A stretch of 34,192 nt of DNA from an uncultured bacterium (GTDB lineage: Bacteria; Patescibacteriota; Patescibacteriia; 2-12-FULL-60-25). The stretch lies in NCBI GenBank assembly GCA_937949995.1, contig CALFEO010000017.1, positions 1-34,192 of the forward strand, in the 5' to 3' direction. Positions within the stretch are counted from its first letter, which is position 1. Each line of letters opens with the position of its first letter. Shown here one piece after another: positions 29,691-34,192 of the stretch. The notes under the pieces were generated by a model. The model searched no databases and was not told the origin of the DNA. It worked only from the letters and a program-made list of their open reading frames with translations. Made by a program: the position numbers and the translations under genes.

Positions 29691-31232
29691 TTATTTTTGC
29701 GCGCTCCAACTGTATGAGGCGAAAGTAACACCCATCATGGTAAAGTTCATGGTTCCGCTGATTGTAACACTGTCGCCGTTTGATGCGGCTCTGCCTCTGA
29801 ATGTGCAATATATGGCGGCACCGCTATCTTTCATGGTTACGGAGAAAGTGACGTTATTTCCCGCCATACTGGCTTCACCGGTATAGCCGTTTACATTTAC
29901 CGTGCCCGTACCGCCTTCGTTAATCTGCAGGGTTACAGGCAGGCTATCCGGAGTTTCCACATCTTCTTCGACGTGTTGCAGGATGGCGCTTCCGCGATAA
30001 GTGCCGGCCATACTTTGCGTTGTGATGGAATTTGATGCGGTGTCTTGCTCGTCTTTCGGATCAGAAGATTGAGTGTTTTCAACTTGCTCAACAGGCTCTG
30101 ATTTTGTTTCTTCCGTAATATTTTCAGTATTTTCTTCCACGATTTGTTCCGCGGGTTCGGTTTGTGCCGTTGCGGGTTTTAAATACGCCATCGCTTCCGC
30201 GGGTGTCATTTGCTCTTGTTTTTTATTCAGGCTGTTCAGCCATGATTCCACTTCGGCCATTTCCATTTCCGCGGCGCTGATTGTTCCGGGGTATTGCGTT
30301 TTACGAATCACTTGAAAAGATCTGTGGGATTCGAAGGTGGTTAGATCCACACCGACGACTTTTCCCTCTTGGGCTGATTCTCTGAATTGTTCCAAGCCAA
30401 TCATTACAGCGTCGATTTTGCCGTATGCTGTGCCAAGATTGCCGGGGATGTTGGTAATGCTTAATACGCTTGCCACCGGTTCGGTGACAGTTCTAACGTC
30501 TCTGACAAGTGAGGTAACCTTGTTTTTGTCGCCCAAGGCTATTTGAGCACCGTCTTCGGTAACTTCCAACGCCAGATCCGCTCCGGCCACAACCACTGTA
30601 ACTTTTGTCAGAGTGCCGGCCGCCGCCAAACCCGCGGTTCCGCCCGTAAGCACCACTCCGCCCACGAAACCGGCGACTTTACAGCCGTCTTTGACAACTA
30701 TGGCCGTGTTTTCCAATTTTTTAAATGCGTCCCCTTCTTCGGTAAAGACACCTGCGGTGATTTCGGCTTGAGCTTGATCCAAAATGCTTTGCGCTCTTTT
30801 GGCATCCACGCCCAAATGATTGGCCAAGGTGGCTATGCCTTTAAAACGAGGCGCTTTGTCGTAAATATCAGATATTTCTTTGGCTGTGTATGCATGCGCT
30901 GTGTTGATCAGCTTGTATTCCGCGGAGACTTTTTCCGCGGTTTTATTGGCGGAATTCTCCAGCTCTTGTGATTTTTGCGCCAGATTCCCCCAGTCTACGA
31001 TGATTTTTGTCATTTCAGCATCCCACGATTCGTAATCGGGATAGTTTTTGGCATTTGTTAAAACATTGTCGGTTTGCAGACGAAGATACACATATTCTCT
31101 GGAAATAGTCAGGGTTTCTTCCAAAACAGCCTCTTCCTGAATCTGACTTTGTTTTTTGTCATTGTAAAAATACAGAGCTCCAAGCAGTGTGATGAGTAAT
31201 ACCGTGATTATGATGATGAGAGGTTTTTTCAT
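29691..31232 (-). CDS. Large membrane-anchored protein of unknown function
   Basis: Not recognised. With the second ATG (31232) it is 513 aa and starts with a clean signal-anchor (KKPLIIIITVLLITLLGALYF, residues 2-22). The external part shows a helical region (about 30-180), a Gly/Ala-rich hydrophobic hairpin-like segment (FVGGVVLTGGTAGLAAAG, about 190-215), another helical region (to about 330), and a Glu/Thr/Gln-rich linker (about 345-405). The C-terminal beta-sandwich-like domain (MAGTYRGSAIL ... SVTISGTMNFTMMG) resembles bacterial lipoprotein/surface domains. The first ATG at 31250 would add six residues. The hydrophobic Gly/Ala segment could insert in a membrane; inference. Confidence 0.75.
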   Translation of the reverse strand: MKKPLIIIITVLLITLLGALYFYNDKKQSQIQEEAVLEETLTISREYVYLRLQTDNVLTNAKNYPDYESWDAEMTKIIVDWGNLAQKSQELENSANKTAEKVSAEYKLINTAHAYTAKEISDIYDKAPRFKGIATLANHLGVDAKRAQSILDQAQAEITAGVFTEEGDAFKKLENTAIVVKDGCKVAGFVGGVVLTGGTAGLAAAGTLTKVTVVVAGADLALEVTEDGAQIALGDKNKVTSLVRDVRTVTEPVASVLSITNIPGNLGTAYGKIDAVMIGLEQFRESAQEGKVVGVDLTTFESHRSFQVIRKTQYPGTISAAEMEMAEVESWLNSLNKKQEQMTPAEAMAYLKPATAQTEPAEQIVEENTENITEETKSEPVEQVENTQSSDPKDEQDTASNSITTQSMAGTYRGSAILQHVEEDVETPDSLPVTLQINEGGTGTVNVNGYTGEASMAGNNVTFSVTMKDSGAAIYCTFRGRAASNGDSVTISGTMNFTMMGVTFASYSWSAQK

Positions 31233-31269
31233 AGTTGTTATTTTAAGCATTTTTCAAGTGATCATTATT

Positions 31270-31464
31270 TTATGGACTAATTCCGGTGAAAAGAAATCGG
31301 AAGTAATAGTAGGCATAATAGCTGATTACTACCATCCATATACTTAAAATCAGGATAAAGATAATTTCCTTTAGTTGTTTCTTTTTCCGGACTAAATCAA
31401 AAAGAATCCATCCCGGAAGGATGATTAAAAGAATGATAATTATTGAGAATATTACATTTGTCAT
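31270..31464 (-). CDS. Small two-span membrane protein
   Basis: Not recognised. The 64-aa product has two hydrophobic spans (about 4-22 and 33-58) joined by a basic loop (RKKKQLK), so both ends should face outward. TACTTT lies 9 bases before the ATG, the same spacing as the leaderless promoters elsewhere, but without a good -35. It sits 37 bases from the start of the 513-aa anchored protein. Confidence 0.55.
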   Translation of the reverse strand: MTNVIFSIIIILLIILPGWILFDLVRKKKQLKEIIFILILSIWMVVISYYAYYYFRFLFTGISP

Positions 31465-31587
31465 AGATTATTCAAAGTATTGCAATCCGGCTGACATTTG
31501 TAAATAACTTTGAATTTTCCAGGCAGTATTTTTTATAATCGAACTTGTTTTTGTAATTACTGATATTTTTAATTTAATCATCTCTCT

Positions 31588-32010
31588 CTATTTTTTATTT
31601 TCTAACATATCTCTAAGTCTATTAATATATGCTTTTTCCCATGCTTTCATAGCAAACCAACCGATAAGAGGCTTGGCAATGATTCGCAGCCATCTTTTAT
31701 GAATATCAACCTCGTAGATATAGTTAACTTTTGTGCCTCCGTTGACACTTTCCAGTAAAAGCTCTTCGTGTCCCGATGTGCCGAATTTCGGACTCTGATT
31801 ATCAGAGATAAAACCTCTTTGCGGAATAATTTTGGTTTTCATTTTTACCGGAAAAGTGGTGCCAAAAGATTTTACTTGAGCTTCAATTTCCAAATTATTA
31901 CCTTCTCGTTTTGTGATAATGATCGACTCGGCAACTTTGGGAAAATTTTTTGGCATTTTTTCAAAATCGGTAATGATGTCGAAAACCTTTTGGATAGGAG
32001 CTTTAATCAT
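31588..32010 (-). CDS. SRPBCC (START-like) hydrophobic-ligand protein
   Basis: Predicted helix-grip fold binding a hydrophobic ligand; the ligand is unknown. The 140-aa product opens with IKAPIQKVFDIITDFEKMPKNFP, the family's first helix (quoted in part: APIQKVFDIITDFEKMP), and ends with the long C-terminal helix (AMKAWEKAYINRLRDMLENKK, in part WEKAYINRLRDMLENKK). The first beta-strand normally found before this is missing. In the same frame upstream an ATG at 32040 opens nine codons (KKIYLKNS) that look like that strand, but a TGA (32013-32011) separates them. Either the gene starts at 32010 or it is broken by a nonsense codon. Confidence 0.8.
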   Translation of the reverse strand: MIKAPIQKVFDIITDFEKMPKNFPKVAESIIITKREGNNLEIEAQVKSFGTTFPVKMKTKIIPQRGFISDNQSPKFGTSGHEELLLESVNGGTKVNYIYEVDIHKRWLRIIAKPLIGWFAMKAWEKAYINRLRDMLENKK

Positions 32011-32100
32011 TCATGAATTTTTCAGATATATTTTTTTCATAGCGGTTTGTTTATTTATTTATTATTCCAAATTTGAGTAAAACAATAATAAGAAAAAAAT

Positions 32101-32220
32101 ATTTCAGCTAATGTTTTCCGACATCCGTCGTTTTGCCACTTCCATTTAAAAATCAATTTAGTGCGGCAAAATGCGGCGAAGCCCTTGCGGATAGTGGTTG
32201 TTGTCCGGACCCGAAGGGCT
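32101..32220. repeat. Cassette-like site A: ATTTCAGCTAATGT core with imperfect palindrome
   Basis: Core at 32101-32114. Arms pair with bulges: TTTTGCC (32131-32137) with GGCAAAA, ATCCG (32123-32127) with CGGAT (32188-32192), and TCCGAC with GTCCGGA. A CCCTT...AAGGG hairpin is nested in the right arm. It lies between the HD-domain gene stop and the SRPBCC gene. Confidence 0.5.
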
Positions 32221-32236
32221 TGAGTTTCAAATAAAC

Positions 32237-32722
32237 CTACTTTGTATAGTTTTCTAATAATTTCAAGGCTTTATCGCTCATCATTTTTAAAAAATTAACA
32301 TCATCAGCTTTCAATGGAAAAGTACCATGTTTTAAAATTACTTCAATTACATCAGAATCAAAAATACTAAATTTATCAGCTAATTGAAAAATTTTTCCTT
32401 CTGTTGTTTGGGGATTTTTTCCGTTACCATGATTTAAAATGCAGTCTTTTAAAGTTTCATTCACTTCATAACCCAATTCTTGTAAAATAGGTATTGCATA
32501 ATCAGCATGATTTTCAAGATCCTTTGAATATCCTATATCATGTACCCAACCAGCTATTTCAAATATATTATCATCTATACCCATTTTTTGAGCAATCATT
32601 TTAGCCACTTTCCCAACTTTTTCTGAATGCACGAGGAAAAAATCCCTACGATCAATTGGTTCTATGTGTTTTACGATATCTAAAGCAACTTGTTTTGCTT
32701 CTGAGAAATTTAGTATTTTCAT
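32237..32722 (-). CDS. HD-domain hydrolase
   Basis: Predicted metal-dependent phosphohydrolase; the substrate is unknown. The 161-aa product has the HD order: H32 (VHSEKVGKVA), H61-D62 in GWVHDIGY, H72 region NHADYAIPIL, and ILNHGNGKNPQ, then DKFSIFD containing the last acid. I chose the ATG at 32722 (KILNFSEAK) over 32761 because the extra N-terminal residues are unlike the family. The gene is AT-rich and alone between two palindromic gaps. Confidence 0.85.
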   Translation of the reverse strand: MKILNFSEAKQVALDIVKHIEPIDRRDFFLVHSEKVGKVAKMIAQKMGIDDNIFEIAGWVHDIGYSKDLENHADYAIPILQELGYEVNETLKDCILNHGNGKNPQTTEGKIFQLADKFSIFDSDVIEVILKHGTFPLKADDVNFLKMMSDKALKLLENYTK

Positions 32723-32754
32723 TTTAATGTTTGATAAATAAAGGTTTATTTGAA

Positions 32755-32845
32755 ATTTCACATAATGTTAAGGATAAAAGAAGTTTTCGGAACGTAGTGG
32801 AGAAAATTTGGGAAAATTGCGAGTCGAGCATTTTTTCTTTTATCC
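32755..32845. repeat. Cassette-like site B: ATTTCACATAATGT core with hairpin
   Basis: Core at 32755-32768, followed by GGATAAAAG (32772-32780) pairing with CTTTTATCC (32837-32845). The gap 32762-32931 also contains a GC-richer GAACGGAATGAAATGG/AGCGAGCAAGTG stretch that differs from its AT-rich surroundings. Confidence 0.5.
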
Positions 32846-32931
32846 CTTGTTACATGACCCGAACGGAATGAAATGGAGAGAGCGCAGAGTGGTGCGAACG
32901 ATAGCGAGCAAGTGATTTTAGGGGGCGTAGC

Positions 32932-33459
32932 CTAATCCATGTGAACAACTTCGTCTCTTTTAAATTGAGGTTTTTTTCCAAATATTGCAATACCATGATG
33001 AAAATATTTTTTCCCATCAGTATCTGCATCATGCCACCTTCTATTTAACTCATCATATTTTAAATATGTACGTTTAAAAGAAGAGGGATCTTCAAAAAGA
33101 ATTTTGTCTTTTGTATATCCAATTGCCACAACATAATGTCCATCAATCCAATCTTTTTCCCAATTTATTTTTTTCTTTTCAGTCCAAGCCTGCAAAACTA
33201 TAATTATGGGAATACCCTTTTTGATATACTCTTTAATATCGTTTATTGTCATTTGTCTAGAATCTGTTTCTAATCCATATTTCTTGGCTACTTCTATTAT
33301 TCCCTGGATTGGTGTTCCGTCTTTTGAAGTGCCTGCGGATTTAATAATATGATCTTCTCTAACCTCAATGCCGTAATATACTAAAATTGATTGCAAAGCC
33401 TTTGCTCCGCAATCATAATCATAAGTTTGACGAAGTTGTGGTAAGGTAATAGTTTTCAT
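32932..33459 (-). CDS. C39-like papain-fold cysteine peptidase
   Basis: Resembles the peptidase domain that trims bacteriocin leader peptides, here as a free-standing protein. The 175-aa product shows the catalytic set: Q11 (oxyanion), C17 in YDYDCGAKAL, H108 in DGHYVVAIGY and D124 in FEDPSS. No signal peptide or transporter domain is present, so it should act in the cytoplasm or be a partner of another protein. No bacteriocin precursor or ABC transporter is adjacent. It is AT-rich and alone between cassette-like sites B and C. Confidence 0.85.
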   Translation of the reverse strand: MKTITLPQLRQTYDYDCGAKALQSILVYYGIEVREDHIIKSAGTSKDGTPIQGIIEVAKKYGLETDSRQMTINDIKEYIKKGIPIIIVLQAWTEKKKINWEKDWIDGHYVVAIGYTKDKILFEDPSSFKRTYLKYDELNRRWHDADTDGKKYFHHGIAIFGKKPQFKRDEVVHMD

Positions 33460-33511
33460 AAAAAAATTGAATATTTAAAGAAATATAAATCTTTCTAAGT
33501 CCCCGAAGATT

Positions 33512-33623
33512 ATTTCAGCTAACGTATCTGTGTATCTGAAGTTTTTGCTTCGCTTCTTTAATATTATTTCAAATTGATAAAAGAAGCAAAAATTTGGGTG
33601 GAGCAAAAGAGAAAAATCTGTAT
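33512..33623. repeat. Cassette-like site C: ATTTCAGCTAACGT core with palindrome
   Basis: Core at 33512-33525. TTTTTGCTTC-GC-TTCTTT (about 33542-33559) pairs with AAAAGAAGCAAAAA (near 33580-33593). CTGTGTATCTG (33528-33538) is complementary to 34128-34138, and 33603-33623 to 34102-34122, so the 86-aa gene is bracketed. Confidence 0.5.
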
Positions 33624-33667
33624 TATTTACCTTATTTTAGGGCTTTTTTGAATTTTTTTGCTGAGTA

Positions 33668-33696
33668 TTGACATAAACTGATAAATATACTATTTT
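33668..33696 (+). promoter_or_regulatory. Promoter of the 86-aa orphan gene
   Basis: TTGACA (33668-33673), 17-base spacer, TATTTT (33691-33696). The leader is about 43 bases long and ends in AAAGGAGG (33732-33739). Confidence 0.75.
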
Positions 33697-33745
33697 AGTT
33701 AGTTAAATCTTGACGCAACAACATTATGTCAAAAGGAGGCAAAAA

Positions 33746-34006
33746 ATGAAAAAGGTTATCTTTATAGAGTTCATTTCACCAAGCTACCCACATAAAGGTG
33801 CCAAGCATCATTTTGTCGGAGCGAGCACTGAGGCAATCATGAAAGACACTGCGGATGGAACCAAATTCGGTTTCGCTACCTTTTCATCTCACAAAGAAAT
33901 CACAGAAGAGGTAGCTCGTTCTCTGAATCTCGAATTTCTCGATGAGGGGATAACCGCAATCAAGAACGGTCCTACTGTCAGCTTCAAACTTGGTACACCG
34001 AGATAG
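33746..34006 (+). CDS. Orphan 86-aa protein with strong expression signals
   Basis: Not recognised. A mixed alpha/beta small protein: strand KKVIFIEFIS, a His-rich turn (PHKGAKHHF), a helix (TEAIMKDT), strand KFGFATFSS, a helix (KEITEEVARSLNLEF), and a strand end (TVSFKLG). No signal peptide. The ATG at 33746 is fixed by AAAGGAGG six bases upstream; the earlier in-frame start would put the SD inside the gene. A consensus promoter and an intrinsic terminator flank it, and 21-bp inverted repeats bracket the unit. Confidence 0.75.
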   Translation: MKKVIFIEFISPSYPHKGAKHHFVGASTEAIMKDTADGTKFGFATFSSHKEITEEVARSLNLEFLDEGITAIKNGPTVSFKLGTPR

Positions 34007-34029
34007 ATCTGTCAACGAGAGTTGGACAA

Positions 34030-34058
34030 GGGGCGTGGAAAACCACCCCCTCTTTTTA
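34030..34058 (+). terminator. Terminator of the 86-aa orphan gene
   Basis: GGGGCGTGG (34030-34038) pairs with CCACCCCC (34043-34050) around AAAA, followed by TCTTTTTA. Confidence 0.88.
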
Positions 34059-34144
34059 TTTGGCAAAAAAATTCAAAAAAGCCGATTTTGAAGAAAGAAT
34101 TATACAGATTTTTCTCTTTTGCGAAACCAGATACACAGTGTTCG

Positions 34145-34173
34145 TATAATAAAAGCATACCACTAAATGGTAT
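34145..34173 (+). promoter_or_regulatory. Probable -10 box with an operator-like palindrome
   Basis: TATAAT (34145-34150) is followed at the expected start site by ATACCA-CTAAA-TGGTAT (34157-34173). AGGTGAG near 34182 could be an SD for a gene beyond the window. The -35 region is not convincing. Confidence 0.35.
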
Positions 34174-34192
34174 ACTTTCACAGGTGAGATCC

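Larger units (their letters stand above)
33603..34122. mobile_element. Unit bracketed by 21-bp perfect inverted repeats
   Basis: Bases 33603-33623 and 34102-34122 are exact 21-base complements (opening GCAAAAGAGAAAAATC on the left). The 520-base interval holds a complete transcription unit: promoter, SD, 86-aa gene, terminator. There is no transposase, so it could be a gene cassette or a non-autonomous element; inference. Confidence 0.4.

Noticed and set aside
32011..32013. TGA reassigned to glycine (as in Gracilibacteria/Absconditabacteria)
   Set aside because: dnaG, atpF and the 4563-5225 gene end at TGA exactly where their families or overlaps predict, so TGA is a normal stop here.

Overview
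The window looks like a contiguous piece of a small bacterial genome, most likely a member of the Patescibacteria (Candidate Phyla Radiation). This placement is inference from overall style: compact housekeeping genes, many proteins of minimal length, few genes with a Shine-Dalgarno (SD) sequence, and gaps packed with short imperfect repeats. No rRNA or marker gene in the window settles it. Almost everything is on the minus strand; only dus (5226-6185) and two small orphan genes (26221-26511, 33746-34006) are on the plus strand. TGA works as a stop (dnaG, atpF and the 4563-5225 gene end on it at sensible family ends).

Left third (1-10.8 kb): DNA primase dnaG, excinuclease uvrB overlapping a one-span Ig-like surface protein, divergent dus whose start codon touches that gene's start codon, a secreted coiled-coil M23 peptidase, glutamyl-tRNA synthetase gltX, a GT26 (WecG/TagA) glycosyltransferase and the RNA 2',3'-cyclic phosphodiesterase thpR.

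Centre (10.9-18.3 kb): a complete F1Fo ATP synthase operon, transcribed leftward as AtpI/Z, B, E, F, H, A, G, D, C from a clear TTGACA-17-TAAAAT promoter. Subunit c has a single carboxylate (E69) and no sodium-type partner residue, so proton coupling is predicted. Genes F-H-A-G are packed 1-3 bases apart, while c and beta are set off by gaps full of hairpin-forming repeats.

Right of the operon (18.3-25.5 kb): a four-span membrane protein, a 45-bp tandem repeat block, a translationally coupled pair of a nucleotidyltransferase-fold protein and a metallophosphoesterase, then tatD, a CvpA-family membrane protein and metG. Both tatD and metG carry what look like intergenic-type repeats inside their reading frames.

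Accessory end (25.5-34.2 kb): a possible BECR/RelE-fold nuclease, an orphan SD-led small gene, an envelope-flavoured cluster (PPC/DUF296 protein, lipoprotein, VanX-type dipeptidase, two small membrane proteins), a YkgJ-type cysteine-cluster protein, a large anchored protein of unknown function, and an AT-rich run of single genes (SRPBCC, HD hydrolase, C39-like peptidase, an 86-aa orphan). Three gaps in that run share an ATTTCA-N2-TAA-Y-GT core next to gap-specific palindromes, which resembles recombination sites of a cassette array. Four genes (dus, gltX, the 139-aa gene and the 76-aa gene) have a -10 hexamer exactly 9 bases before ATG, indicating leaderless mRNAs, in contrast to the few strongly SD-led genes.
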